A stretch of DNA of 64,000 nt from JBFLVU01 sp037444825 (GCA_037444825.1 JBBILR010000003.1:62001-126000); one strand, 5' to 3'. Positions 41,638 through 50,575 are shown, numbered from the stretch's first letter. Made by a program: numbers and translations. The notes: generated by a model not told the origin, from the sequence alone.

Positions 41638-43768
41638 AGCCCGGCCGGAGACGGCCCGCGCGGAGGTCCCCGAGGAGCTCCGCGCGGTGCCGTCTTTGAA
41701 GGCGGCCACGGCCCGAAAGCTGGCCGCGCTGGGCGTGCGGGGTCCCGAGGACCTTCTCTGGCGCCTGCCCTACCGCTACGAGGACCGGCGAAATCCCCTC
41801 TCCCTCGCGGAAGCGAGGCCGGGCACCGTGGGGCTCTTCCGTGTCCGTGTGGCGGCCGTCCAGGGGCGGCGGGCCTTCCGGAGGGGCCGCATGCACCTGA
41901 CGGAGGCCATCGTTTCCGACGCCACGGGGAGCCTCCACGCCGTGTGGTTCAACCAGCCCTGGCTGGAGAAGATCCTCCTTCCGGGCCGGGAGTTCTTTCT
42001 CTACGGCCGGGTGGGCCTCTTCTCCACCCGGAGCGGGCTCCGCCTCCAGCTGGAGGGTCCGGAGGTGGACGCGGCGGACGGGGCGGGCCCGGGGCCGCTC
42101 CTCGAGGGCCGCGTGGTGCCGGTCTACCGGTGCCAAGGGGGGCTCGGCCAGCGCGAGCTTCGTTTCCTCTTCGCCGACCTTCTCCTGGGCGGGAAGCTCG
42201 ACCTGCCGGAGGTCCTGCCGGAATCCCTGCTCCGGGAGGAGTCCCTGCCTCCCCGCCGGAAGGCCTTCGAGGAGGCCCACTTTCCGCCGGAACCCCCCGC
42301 CGGAGACCTCGCCTGGATCCCCCGGGAGGCCCGGAAGCGGCTCGCCTTCGAGGAGCTCTTGGCCTTCCAGTGGGAGCTGGCCCTCTCCCGGCGGGAGCGG
42401 GAGAGGGCGGCGGGGGTCTCCATCCAGCCCACCCCCGAAGCGGGCCAGCTCCTCCGCCGCATCCTGCCCTTTCGCTTGACGGGCGCGCAGCGCCGGGTGC
42501 TTCGGGAGGTGGTGGCGGACCTAAAGGCCCCCCGCCCCATGTACCGCCTCCTTTACGGGGACGTCGGTTCCGGGAAGACCATCGTGGCCTTCCTCGCCAT
42601 GGTTCTCGCGGCCCACGCCGGGTACCAGGCGGCCTTTCTGGCCCCCACGGAGATCCTCGCCCTCCAGCAGTTCGAGAGGATGCAGGAACGCCTGAAGGGC
42701 ACGGGGATCGCCGTGGGGTACCTGGCGGCGTCGGTCACCGGGAAGGCCCGAAAACTGCTTCTCGGAGCCCTCTCCCGGGGGGACCTGCCCTTGGTGGTGG
42801 GGACCCACAGCCTCCTCCAGGAGGAGGTTTCCTTTCGGAACCTCGGACTGGCCGTCATCGACGAGCAGCACCGCTTCGGCGTCCTCCAGCGGGCGCGGAT
42901 CGCCGCCAAGGGGGAGAGCCCCAACGTGCTGGTCATGAGCGCCACGCCCATCCCCCGGAGCCTCGCCCTCACCCTCTACGGCGACCTGGACCTCTCCCTC
43001 CTGGACGAGAAGCCTCCGGGAAGGCGCAAGGTCACCACGGTGCTGAGGGACGAATCGGCCCGCAGGCGCCTGGAAGTCTTCCTGCGCCAGGAGATGGACG
43101 AAGGGAGGCAGGTCTTCGTGGTCTTTCCCCTGGTGGAGGCCTCCGCGGAGACGGAGGCGGCCGCCGCCGAGGAGGCCTTTCAAAGGCTCACCACGGGGCC
43201 CTTCCGGGGCTACCCCGCGGCTCTCCTCCACGGCCGGCTCAAGGCGGCGGAGAAGGAGCAGGTCATGGGGGCCGTCCGCCGCGGGGAGGTGAGGCTCCTC
43301 GTGGCCACCACGGTGGTGGAGGTGGGGGTGGACCTGCCGGAGGCCAGCGTCATGGTGGTGGAGAACGCGGAGCGCTTCGGGCTGGCCCAGCTCCATCAGC
43401 TCCGCGGCCGAGTGGGCCGGGGCGACCGGAAGTCCTACTGCGTCCTCATGGCCTCCCCCGGGGCCTCCCCCGAGTCGCTGGAACGCCTCCGGGTTCTCGA
43501 GCGCTTCGACGACGGCTTCGCCATCGCCGAGGAGGACCTCCGCCTCCGCGGGGCCGGCGATCCCCGGGGAACGAGGCAGTGGGGGGGGCGGGCCTTCCGC
43601 GTGGCCAATCCCCTCCGCGACCATGATATCTTGCAAAGGGCCCGCCTGTGGGCCCAGCGGCTGGCCGACGCCCGATTCCCCTGGGGTCCCGGCGAAAAGG
43701 AGCGTTTCCTGCGATGGATCGAACGGCAGAAGGAGGGCTCGACCCTCGACCTCTCTCGGATCGGTTGA
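41621..43768 (+). CDS. recG: ATP-dependent DNA helicase RecG
   Basis: The product is 715 aa. An OB-fold wedge domain (about 70-160) precedes helicase motifs I (LYGDVGSGKT), II (DEQH), III (MSATPIPRSL) and VI (QLRGRVGRG), then the TxxG-like C-terminal region. It remodels stalled forks and Holliday junctions. The ATG inside the ligase end is preferred over a TTG at 41594 because the added residues are untypical. lnt overlaps its end by 55 bp. Confidence 0.96.
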   Translation: MAPRSKARPETARAEVPEELRAVPSLKAATARKLAALGVRGPEDLLWRLPYRYEDRRNPLSLAEARPGTVGLFRVRVAAVQGRRAFRRGRMHLTEAIVSDATGSLHAVWFNQPWLEKILLPGREFFLYGRVGLFSTRSGLRLQLEGPEVDAADGAGPGPLLEGRVVPVYRCQGGLGQRELRFLFADLLLGGKLDLPEVLPESLLREESLPPRRKAFEEAHFPPEPPAGDLAWIPREARKRLAFEELLAFQWELALSRRERERAAGVSIQPTPEAGQLLRRILPFRLTGAQRRVLREVVADLKAPRPMYRLLYGDVGSGKTIVAFLAMVLAAHAGYQAAFLAPTEILALQQFERMQERLKGTGIAVGYLAASVTGKARKLLLGALSRGDLPLVVGTHSLLQEEVSFRNLGLAVIDEQHRFGVLQRARIAAKGESPNVLVMSATPIPRSLALTLYGDLDLSLLDEKPPGRRKVTTVLRDESARRRLEVFLRQEMDEGRQVFVVFPLVEASAETEAAAAEEAFQRLTTGPFRGYPAALLHGRLKAAEKEQVMGAVRRGEVRLLVATTVVEVGVDLPEASVMVVENAERFGLAQLHQLRGRVGRGDRKSYCVLMASPGASPESLERLRVLERFDDGFAIAEEDLRLRGAGDPRGTRQWGGRAFRVANPLRDHDILQRARLWAQRLADARFPWGPGEKERFLRWIERQKEGSTLDLSRIG

Positions 43769-45300
43769 GGTTTCCGCTGGCCTTGCTGGGCGGAGCCCTG
43801 TTGTGGGCGGCCTCGCTCCCCCCCTACGGCGTCCCGATCCTGGCGGTGGCGGCCTTCTTCCCCCCCCTGCTCTTCCTGCCGGAGGAGCCCCCCCGGCGGG
43901 CCGCCGCGTGGGGATGGGCGGGCGGGGCGCTCTTCGAGGCGGCCACCCTCTGGTGGCTCGTTCCCACCGTCGTCCGCTACGGCGGGGTTTCGATAGCGGC
44001 GGCGGTGCCGTTGATCGGCGGGCTATGTCTCCTCCTGGGTCTATACTGGGCGGGCTTCTTCGCCACTATGGCCCTGGCGGTCCGGCGGAGAGGGGAGGAG
44101 GCCCTCCTCGTGGCCCCGTTGGCCTGGGTCCTGTGGGAGTGGCTGCGCGGAACCCTCCTCACGGGTTTCCCCTGGTGGGGGCCCGGCTACGCCCTCTCCC
44201 TCTACCCGGCCCTCCTGCAGTGCGTACGCTTCTTCGGAATACTCGGGTTGTCCCTTCTGGCGGTCCTGGCGTCCGCGGCGGTGGCCCTGTGGGTGAGGGA
44301 GCGGGGGAGCCCCGTGACCCTGTTTGCCGTGGCGGCCTCTCTGGGGCTGTACGGGGCGGCCTTCCTCTGGGGATCGGTCCGGGAGCGCAAGCCGGTCCTG
44401 CCCCTGCCCACCCTGGCCGTGGGGTATCTCCAGCCGCAGGTCCCCCAAGACGCCAAGTGGGACGAGCGGGAGGCGGAGCGCATCGCGAACCGCATGGAGA
44501 ACCTCAGCCTGGCCTTCGAGCGCTACGGCCTCAAACTGCTCGTGTGGCCCGAGTCCTCCACGCCGGCGGTCTGGGAGCGCGACGCGGCCCTTCGGGACCG
44601 GGTCGGCGCCATCGCCCGCAAGATCGGAGCGCCCCTTCTGGTGGGAACCACTCTGGAGGAGGCCGCCGGCTACGGGAACGGGGCCGTCCTCGTCCGGCCC
44701 GACGGCCGGGAAGGGGGAAGGTACGCCAAGACCCACCTGGTGCCTTTCGGCGAGTACGTTCCCCTGCGGAGCCTCCTCTTTTTCGCCCGCCCCCTGGTGG
44801 AAGCGGTGGGGGACTTCGTCCCCGGCCGTTCGCTGGACCCCCTCCCGACGCCCGCCGGGAAGGCCGGCGTCACCATCTGCTACGAGGCCATCTTCCCGAC
44901 GCTGGTCCGAAGGCAGGTTCTCCGCGGCGGGGAGGTGCTGGTCAACCTCACCAACGACGCCTGGTACGAAGGGACTCCGGGGCCCTTCCAGCACTTTCTG
45001 ATGGAGCGGGTCCGCGCGGTGGAGACCGACCGGTACCTCGTCCGAAGCGCCAACGGCGGTGTGAGCGGCGTCGTGGACCCCCGGGGCCGCCTTCAGGCGA
45101 GGACCCCGCCCGGAGAGGCGGCCTCCTTCTGGGGGATCGTCGCCCCCCGAAACACCGTGACTCTTTGGACGCGGGTGGGCAACAGATGGCTGGCCATTCC
45201 CTTGCTGGTCGTCCTGGCCGCCTTGCTCCCGCTTCCCCCTCCGGGACGGTTCCGGAAGGCCGAGGTCTCCTCCGAGGAAGGAAAAACTGCAGAAGACTAG
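43714..45300 (+). CDS. lnt: Apolipoprotein N-acyltransferase
   Basis: The product is 528 aa: about six N-terminal membrane helices, then a nitrilase-like periplasmic domain with the Glu in VWPESSTP, the Lys in KTHLVPFGEY and the Cys in TICYEAIFP (catalytic triad), followed by a last helix. It adds the third acyl chain to lipoproteins, matching the LptM-like and DUF192 lipoproteins here. The ATG at 43714 has AAAGGAG eleven bases upstream. Confidence 0.94.
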   Translation: MDRTAEGGLDPRPLSDRLRFPLALLGGALLWAASLPPYGVPILAVAAFFPPLLFLPEEPPRRAAAWGWAGGALFEAATLWWLVPTVVRYGGVSIAAAVPLIGGLCLLLGLYWAGFFATMALAVRRRGEEALLVAPLAWVLWEWLRGTLLTGFPWWGPGYALSLYPALLQCVRFFGILGLSLLAVLASAAVALWVRERGSPVTLFAVAASLGLYGAAFLWGSVRERKPVLPLPTLAVGYLQPQVPQDAKWDEREAERIANRMENLSLAFERYGLKLLVWPESSTPAVWERDAALRDRVGAIARKIGAPLLVGTTLEEAAGYGNGAVLVRPDGREGGRYAKTHLVPFGEYVPLRSLLFFARPLVEAVGDFVPGRSLDPLPTPAGKAGVTICYEAIFPTLVRRQVLRGGEVLVNLTNDAWYEGTPGPFQHFLMERVRAVETDRYLVRSANGGVSGVVDPRGRLQARTPPGEAASFWGIVAPRNTVTLWTRVGNRWLAIPLLVVLAALLPLPPPGRFRKAEVSSEEGKTAED

Positions 45301-45547
45301 AAGCGGCCGTTGGAGAGTTTCCCGCCCTCGGTCGGTGCTGGGCTTAAGAGTCCGGGACATGACCGATGATATCTGCTGCAGAATAGTCGGCGGCCTTCCA
45401 GCCGACATGAGGGCCGTTCGGGCCGCTTTGCCCAGATAGGCAGCCAATAAAACTGCTGCAAGAAATGAGAAAAAGATAATGATCATCATGCAAGAGGATT
45501 TCTTGGCAGGATCATGGCGGACACTCTGCTTCGAGAGCCTCCGGCAT

Positions 45548-45588
45548 CCTTCTCCTGAGAACTTGTAGTGGAGGCCTCGGGGAGAAGG
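45548..45588. other. Strong hairpin in the noncoding island
   Basis: CCTTCTCCTGAG pairs with CTCGGGGAGAAGG, giving 12 base pairs with one T-G pair and one bulged G, around a 16-base loop. No U-tract follows on the + strand, so it is not a typical terminator and may be part of a structured RNA. Confidence 0.5.
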
Positions 45589-45687
45589 AGTTCAAAGGGG
45601 AGAACGGCAGGGAGACCGGAGCGAAGCGTGGAAGTCGAAGTTCTTGCCTGATGGGGAGAGCGGGGAAGTCTGGGGCCGTGGCGCGTG

Positions 45688-45716
45688 TTGATAAATAAGG
45701 GGCCCTTTGCTACAAT
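45688..45716 (+). promoter_or_regulatory. Near-consensus sigma-70 promoter of cysK
   Basis: TTGATA (45688-45693), exactly 17 bp, then TACAAT (45711-45716); each box matches five of six consensus bases. The predicted start is near 45723, giving a leader of about 26 bases with an AAGGAG ribosome site. Confidence 0.8.
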
Positions 45717-45748
45717 AACCAAACCGGTAGGATATCAAGGAGCGAGCC

Positions 45749-46705
45749 ATGCCAGGACGCATCTACGACGGAATCGGCGAAACCATCGGCGACACCCCCC
45801 TCGTCCGCCTCCAAAGGATTGTGGAAGCGGGGATGGCGGAGGTCTGCGTGAAGCTGGAGTTTTTCAACCCGGGTGCCAGCGTGAAGGACCGCATCGCCAA
45901 GGCCATGGTGGAAGCCGCCGAGGAAGCAGGTGCGCTGCGGCCCGGCATGGAAATTCTGGAGCCCACCTCCGGCAACACCGGCATCGGCCTGGCCATGGTG
46001 GCCGCGGAGAAGGGCTACAGGCTCACCCTGGTCATGCCGGAGACCATGAGCGAGGAGCGCCGGCGGCTGTTGCAAGCCTTCGGGGCCCGTCTGATCCTCA
46101 CCCCCGGGGACAAGGGGATGAAGGGCGCCATCGCCGTGGCGGAGCGCCTCAAGGCCGAAAAGGGCGCCGGCGTCTTCGTCCCCTCCCAGTTCGACAACCC
46201 CGCCAACCCCTGGATTCACCGGAACTCCACCGCCCTGGAGATCCTGAGGGACACCGGCGGGCGTCTGGACGCCTTCGTCGCCGGCGTGGGGACGGGGGGT
46301 ACCGTGGCCGGGGTGGGCCGGATGTTGAAGACCGCCCTGGGGCCCGAGGTCCTCGTGGTGGCCGTGGAACCCAAGGACTCCCCGGTTCTCTCAGGGGGGA
46401 GCCCGGGTCCCCACAAGATCCAGGGCATCGGGGCCGGCTTCGTCCCGGCCAACTACGACCCCTCGGTGGTGGACCGGGTGGCCACCGTCACCACGGAGGA
46501 GGCCTTCGCGGCCGCCCGCCGGCTGGCGAAGGAGGAGGGGATCCTTGTCGGGATCTCCTCGGGGGCCATCCTCCACGTGGCTCTCGGCGTCGCCCGGGAG
46601 CTGGGCCCCGGAAAGCGCGTCGTCAGCGTCGTCTGCGACAGCGGGGAGCGCTACCTCTCGACGCCCCTCTTCCCGTACGAGGAGCCGGAGCGCCGGTCGC
46701 CTTGA
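45749..46705 (+). CDS. cysK: Cysteine synthase A (O-acetylserine sulfhydrylase)
   Basis: The product is 318 aa, a PLP enzyme. FFNPGASVKDRIA carries the PLP lysine, PTSGNTGIG the phosphate loop, and GVGTGGTVAGVG a second Gly loop. SSGAILHVAL follows near the end. It makes cysteine from O-acetylserine and sulfide. The ATG has AAGGAG six bases upstream, behind a near-consensus promoter. It stands alone, with no cysE nearby. Confidence 0.95.
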   Translation: MPGRIYDGIGETIGDTPLVRLQRIVEAGMAEVCVKLEFFNPGASVKDRIAKAMVEAAEEAGALRPGMEILEPTSGNTGIGLAMVAAEKGYRLTLVMPETMSEERRRLLQAFGARLILTPGDKGMKGAIAVAERLKAEKGAGVFVPSQFDNPANPWIHRNSTALEILRDTGGRLDAFVAGVGTGGTVAGVGRMLKTALGPEVLVVAVEPKDSPVLSGGSPGPHKIQGIGAGFVPANYDPSVVDRVATVTTEEAFAAARRLAKEEGILVGISSGAILHVALGVARELGPGKRVVSVVCDSGERYLSTPLFPYEEPERRSP

Positions 46706-46716
46706 AGAGGGCCCCC

Positions 46717-46745
46717 TTGCCCCGGAAAAGAGCCGGAATTACACT
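46717..46745 (+). promoter_or_regulatory. Possible promoter of the second receiver-PilZ gene
   Basis: TTGCCC (46717-46722), a 17-bp spacer and TACACT (46740-46745). Each box matches four of six. The gene starts at 46808 with GAGGGGGTG just upstream. Confidence 0.35.
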
Positions 46746-46750
46746 TCCGG
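46733..46750 (+). terminator. Hairpin after cysK
   Basis: CCGGAA-TTACAC-TTCCGG forms a 6-bp stem, flanked by GCCC and GGGC that could extend it, 28 bp after the cysK stop. There is no U-tract. The loop bases overlap a possible -10 of the next gene. Confidence 0.35.
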
Positions 46751-46807
46751 AAGGGCAGGTGACTCGGGGATCGTGAGGCCGGAAAGCCTCGTCGGTGAGG
46801 GGGTGCC

Positions 46808-47488
46808 ATGGGACAGCGGATCCTGATCGTCGAGAGCGGCATGCCGGTGGTTCCCTTCGACCAGAGCCTTCTTCTTCGCAAGGAGCACGAGGTCTTCCGC
46901 GCCGCCACCGGGGAGGAGGCCCTGGCGAAGATCCGGGAGCAGACCCCCAGCCTCATCATCACCGACGACCGTCTTCAGGACATGGAGATCCGGGAGTTCG
47001 TCCAGAAGGTCCGATCCTCCCCGGAGGGCAGGAACGCCGCCGTGATCCTCCTTTCCGGGGCCGCCGCGCCGGAGAAGCCGGAGGGGGTCAACACCGTCCT
47101 CAAGAAGCCCGTCTCGGGCCCCGACTTCTACGAGGCTTGCCGCCGCCTCCTCTCCATCGCCGTCCGGAAGGACGCCCGCCTGCTCGTCTACGTCCAGGTT
47201 CAGGGCTTCGTCCAGTCCAGCCTCTTCCTCTGCAACTCCCTGAACCTCAGCGCTTCGGGAATCCTCATCCTGACGGCGCGCCGGCTCAAGATCGGCGACC
47301 GCATCCAGCTCCAGATCACCCTCCCCATGGAAAAGGAGAAGGTCCGGGTCAACGGGGTGGTGGTGCGCGAGGCCAAGGAAGTGGATAGCCGGCTCAACGC
47401 CTACGGGATCCAGTTCGAGGACATCTCTCCGGAGGATCGGCACCGGATCCAGAATTTCGTGGACGCGGGGCTCAAGGCCGGGGCCTGA
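46808..47488 (+). CDS. Receiver-like + PilZ domain protein (second copy)
   Basis: The product is 226 aa. An N-terminal receiver-like domain has ILIVESG (acidic pair reduced to one Glu), SLIITDD and LKKPV. The C-terminal PilZ-type domain has SLNLSASGILI and AYGIQFEDIS, but lacks a clear RxxxR c-di-GMP motif. It is laid out like the 29900-30619 protein but not a close copy. It probably couples an intracellular signal to motility, adhesion or gene control; the target is unknown. Confidence 0.8.
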   Translation: MGQRILIVESGMPVVPFDQSLLLRKEHEVFRAATGEEALAKIREQTPSLIITDDRLQDMEIREFVQKVRSSPEGRNAAVILLSGAAAPEKPEGVNTVLKKPVSGPDFYEACRRLLSIAVRKDARLLVYVQVQGFVQSSLFLCNSLNLSASGILILTARRLKIGDRIQLQITLPMEKEKVRVNGVVVREAKEVDSRLNAYGIQFEDISPEDRHRIQNFVDAGLKAGA

Positions 47489-47503
47489 GCGGCCGCCGTC
47501 CCC

Positions 47504-48094
47504 TCACGGAGCCAGGCTTTTCAAGGCCAGGCGGATCCATTCCTCCAGCGTGCCCTCGGGCGACCGGGCCCGGGCGGCCTCCAGCGCCTTCTGGGCCAGG
47601 TGGGTCTTGTAGCCGAGGTTTTCGAGGGCCGCCACGGCGTCGGCGAGGTCCGGGGAGACGACGGCCGTGCGGACTTGGGGGGTGGACGCGGGCCAGAGGT
47701 CCCCGATCCGCTCCTTGAGCTCCAGACAGATGCGCTGGGCGGTCTTTTTCCCGATTTTGGGAACCCCCTCCAGTCGTCGGGTGTCACCCTGGGCGATGGC
47801 GGTGAGCAGTTCGGGGAGTTCCATCCCGGAAAGGACGGCGAGCGCCGTCATGGGGCCCACGCCCTGGACGGTGGTGAGGCGGCGGAAGGTCTCCCGCTCC
47901 TCTCGGGAGAGGAAGCCGAAGAGGACGATGGCGTCCTCCCGCACGTCGGTGTGGATGAAGAGGTCCACCTCCCCTTCTTGAAGGCGGGTGAAGGTGGTCA
48001 AGGGGACCCGCACCTCGTACCCCACCCCCCCCGCCTCCACCACCAGGGCCGAGGGCTCCCGTTCCAGCAGGCGTCCCCGAAGCCTCCCGATCAC
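47504..48094 (-). CDS. ruvA: Holliday junction DNA helicase subunit RuvA
   Basis: The product is 196 aa. MIGRLRGRLLE opens the OB domain; VQGVGPMTALAVLSGM and VPKIGKKTAQRICLEL are the two helix-hairpin-helix motifs; a C-terminal RuvB-binding domain follows. It binds four-way junctions as a tetramer. The GTG start overlaps the ruvC stop (GTGA). No ruvB is in the window. Confidence 0.96.
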   Translation of the reverse strand: MIGRLRGRLLEREPSALVVEAGGVGYEVRVPLTTFTRLQEGEVDLFIHTDVREDAIVLFGFLSREERETFRRLTTVQGVGPMTALAVLSGMELPELLTAIAQGDTRRLEGVPKIGKKTAQRICLELKERIGDLWPASTPQVRTAVVSPDLADAVAALENLGYKTHLAQKALEAARARSPEGTLEEWIRLALKSLAP

Positions 48095-48588
48095 GGCCGC
48101 CTCCGGGGGGCCAGGGGGGAGTTGGAGGTGGAGAGGGCGCAGAGGGCCAGCGCCAGGGCGTCGGCGGCGTCGAAGGGGGAGGGGAGGGTTCCGAGGCCGA
48201 GAATGGCCTTCACCATGGCCTGGACCTGGCGCTTCTCCGCCCGGCCGTAGCCGGCCACGGCCGTCTTGACCTCCGCCGGGGAGAACTCCAGCAGGGGGAC
48301 CCCGGCGGCGGCGCAGGTCACCATCACCGCCCCGCGGACTTGCCCCAGCTTCAGGGCGCTCTGGGCGTTGCCCGCCACGAAGACCCCTTCCAAGGCCGCC
48401 ACGTCCGGGCGGTGCTCCGCGATGAGGTCCCGAAGACGCTCGTGGATTTTCAGCAGCCGCTCGGGGTGGGGGAGGTCCGCCGGGAGGCGGACGGCACCGT
48501 AGGCCAGGGCCCTGTCCCGCCCCCCCCGGCGCTCCACGACGCCGAAGCCGGTGCAGCGGGAGCCGGAGTCCACCCCCAGGGCGATCAT
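48091..48588 (-). CDS. ruvC: Holliday junction resolvase RuvC
   Basis: The product is 165 aa. The acidic catalytic residues sit in LGVDSGSRCTGFG, AALEGVFV and the C-terminal FDAADALALALC (RNase H-like fold). It cleaves junctions held by RuvAB. The ATG overlaps the yebC stop, giving the common yebC-ruvC-ruvA order. Confidence 0.96.
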   Translation of the reverse strand: MIALGVDSGSRCTGFGVVERRGGRDRALAYGAVRLPADLPHPERLLKIHERLRDLIAEHRPDVAALEGVFVAGNAQSALKLGQVRGAVMVTCAAAGVPLLEFSPAEVKTAVAGYGRAEKRQVQAMVKAILGLGTLPSPFDAADALALALCALSTSNSPLAPRRRP

Positions 48589-49337
48589 CCCGCCTCGAAG
48601 GCCTCGAGGTCCTGGTCGTCGATGTCGAAGTTAGCCCAGACGTTGGCCACGTCGTCGTTGTCCTCGAGGGCGTCGATGAGCTTGAGGAGCCCCCGGGCCT
48701 GGTCCCCGGTGAGGTGGACCGTGACCAGGGGAGACCAAACGGGCTTGGCGCTGGAGACGGGGATGCCGGCCTTCTGGAGGGCGTCGTTGACGGCGTTGAG
48801 GGACTCGAAGGTGGTCACCACGGTGTAGGTGTCGCCGTCGTTCTGCACGTCCTCCGCCCCGGCCTCGATGGCCGCCTCGAAGATCTTCTCCTCGCTCAAA
48901 CCCTCGGCGGGGACGGTGATCTGGCCCTGCCGCTGGAAATTCCGGGAGGCGCACCCCGGAACGCCGAGGTTCCCGCCGTACTTGCTGAAGGTGTGGCGAA
49001 TTTCCCCGGTGGTCCGGTTTCGGTTGTCGGTCTGGGCTTCTACCATGACGGCGACGCCCGCCGGCCCGAAGCCCTCGAAGAGCACTTCCTCGATGGCTTC
49101 CCCTGCCTCCGCCCCCGTTCCGCGGGCGATGGCCCGCTTGATGTTGTCGTTGGGCATGTTGATGGCGCGGCCGGCCTGGATGGCGGCCCTCAGGCGGGGG
49201 TTGTTGTCGGGGTCGCCCCCGCCCAGGCGGGCGGCCACGATGATTTCCTTGGCGATCTTGGTGAACATCTTCCCGCGCTTGGCGTCCTGGGCGCCCTTGC
49301 GCGCCTTGATATTGGCCCACTTGTTGTGACCGGACAT
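48585..49337 (-). CDS. yebC: YebC/PmpR-family regulatory protein
   Basis: The product is 250 aa. MSGHNKWANIKARKGAQDAK opens it, followed by NMPNDNIKRAIARGTG and FEGFGPAGVAVMVE. The segment after GGNLG reads VPGCASRNFQRQG, differing from the usual GSVS-type sequence. The family binds DNA and also helps ribosomes through difficult peptides; which applies here is unknown. The start has GGAGGTGAGG upstream. Confidence 0.94.
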   Translation of the reverse strand: MSGHNKWANIKARKGAQDAKRGKMFTKIAKEIIVAARLGGGDPDNNPRLRAAIQAGRAINMPNDNIKRAIARGTGAEAGEAIEEVLFEGFGPAGVAVMVEAQTDNRNRTTGEIRHTFSKYGGNLGVPGCASRNFQRQGQITVPAEGLSEEKIFEAAIEAGAEDVQNDGDTYTVVTTFESLNAVNDALQKAGIPVSSAKPVWSPLVTVHLTGDQARGLLKLIDALEDNDDVANVWANFDIDDQDLEAFEAG

Positions 49338-49364
49338 GGGTCCCTCACCTCCAGAAAGGCCAAC

Positions 49365-49373
49365 ATTCTACCA
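49365..49373 (-). promoter_or_regulatory. Extended -10 for the yebC-ruvC-ruvA operon
   Basis: On the - strand TGGTAGAAT sits 27 bases before the yebC ATG, the same nine bases as before the lptM-dapF operon. No good -35 is seen. Confidence 0.5.
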
Positions 49374-49381
49374 CGAACCCT

Positions 49382-50575
49382 TCAGGGCCGGGGGTAGGAG
49401 AGGGCCTCCTTCAGGCGGAAAAGGTCGCTCTCCCGGGGGACCAGCCGGATGACGGTGTGGAGCGTCTCGGGGTCCACCAGCTCCTGGAAGGGGACGGCGC
49501 GGAGGGTGAACTGCTCCCCCACGCTCACCATGGAACCGAAGCGCCCCTCCCGGTAGAGCCGGTAAGCGCCGTGGCCCAGCATGGAGCCCAGGACCACGTC
49601 GTAGGAGACCGGCGGGGCGGTCCTCGTTTCGTAGCCGATCTGCTTGGGGTTGACCTTCTTCTCTCGGCCGGTCTTTTCCTTGTAGCGGGCGGAGGTCTTC
49701 TCCGCCAGGGTGCGGCAGAGTTCCGCCCGGCCGTAGTAGACGTTGCCGTGGGCGTCCACCTCCTTGGGCCGGTGGGCCTCCCCCAGTCGGTCGGCCAGGC
49801 CTTCGGCGATGCAGATGAGCCCCGCCGTTCGGCCGTCTCTTTCCCGGCGCACCATGAGGTCGGCGAAGCGTTCCGCCAGGGCGTCGGGGTCCAGGTCTCC
49901 CTCCAGGTCCTCCGCCGCCACGATGTCGCAGGCCTCGGCGGCGATTCCGGCGGCGTAGGTGATCCACCCGGCCTTTCGGCCCATGAGCTCCACCAGGAAG
50001 TAGGCGTTGGTGGAATCGGCGTCGGCCTTCAGGTTGAGCAAGGCCTTCTGGGCGGCGTCCACCGCCGTCCAGAACCCGAAGGTCCAGTCGATGCCGTGGT
50101 AGTCGTTGTCGATGGTCTTGGGGACGTGGATGGTGGGCATCCCCAGCAGGTGGAGGAAGTTGGCCGTCTTCAGCGTGTCGTCGCCGCCCATGGTGACCAG
50201 CGCTTCCACCCCGAGGCTTCTCAGGCCCTCCACGATGGCCCGCAACCGCGCGGTCTTCTCCGGGTCCTGAAGGTCGGCCTGGGTGCGGATGGGTTTGCCG
50301 GGGTTGGCCCGGGAGGAGCGGAGAAAGACGCCCCGCTGGTTCCGGATGGTGGAGACGGTGGTGTCCAGCTCCAGGTAGTCGCGGCCCTTTTCCAGCGGGG
50401 AGCCGGGGGCGTACTTCTCCAGGCGTGAAAAGCCCTCCAAGAAACCCAGCACCCGGACGCCGTGGTCCAGGAAGCCGAGGGCGGCGGCGGAGATGACGGC
50501 GTTGGCGGCGGGGGCGGGGCCCCCCGAGAAGACCAACCCCACGGTGGGACCCTTGGAAGACGCGGTCATGGACAT
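49382..50575 (-). CDS. pfp: Phosphofructokinase, PPi-dependent type
   Basis: The product is 397 aa. VGLVFSGGPAPAANAVI, TMGGDDTLKTANFL and PKTIDNDY are present. In the ATP enzymes the second reads GGDGS; GGDD with the Lys of PKTIDND is the known signature of pyrophosphate use. It phosphorylates fructose 6-phosphate reversibly. The ATG at 50575 has GGAGGT five bases upstream; two codons later is another ATG. Group assignment by sequence similarity was not possible. Confidence 0.85.
   Translation of the reverse strand: MSMTASSKGPTVGLVFSGGPAPAANAVISAAALGFLDHGVRVLGFLEGFSRLEKYAPGSPLEKGRDYLELDTTVSTIRNQRGVFLRSSRANPGKPIRTQADLQDPEKTARLRAIVEGLRSLGVEALVTMGGDDTLKTANFLHLLGMPTIHVPKTIDNDYHGIDWTFGFWTAVDAAQKALLNLKADADSTNAYFLVELMGRKAGWITYAAGIAAEACDIVAAEDLEGDLDPDALAERFADLMVRRERDGRTAGLICIAEGLADRLGEAHRPKEVDAHGNVYYGRAELCRTLAEKTSARYKEKTGREKKVNPKQIGYETRTAPPVSYDVVLGSMLGHGAYRLYREGRFGSMVSVGEQFTLRAVPFQELVDPETLHTVIRLVPRESDLFRLKEALSYPRP

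Larger units (their letters stand above)
45301..45748. other. 448-bp noncoding island, AT-richer than its surroundings
   Basis: This is the only gap over 300 bases. It lies between lnt and cysK and its middle (about 45430-45500) drops well below the local GC. It holds several inverted repeats: AAGCGGCC (45301) with GGCCGCTT (45421); a hairpin at 45386-45406; a 12-bp stem with one bulge at 45548-45588; AGAACTT (45558) with AAGTTCT (45638). CTGCTGCA is repeated directly at 45373 and 45453. The last 60 bp hold the cysK promoter. No convincing ORF exists. A structured RNA or a decayed insertion are both possible. Confidence 0.6.

Noticed and set aside
45301..45430. Known structured RNAs (RNase P, SRP, 6S, c-di-GMP riboswitch)
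   Set aside because: Compared with the conserved cores I remember, none match; only generic stem-loops remain.
44041..45489. Long - strand ORF starting MMIIIFF, with a membrane-like N-terminus, in the lnt-cysK gap
   Set aside because: Most of it is antisense to lnt, it has no ribosome site, and high GC routinely opens long antisense frames. The first 60 codons alone show no family.
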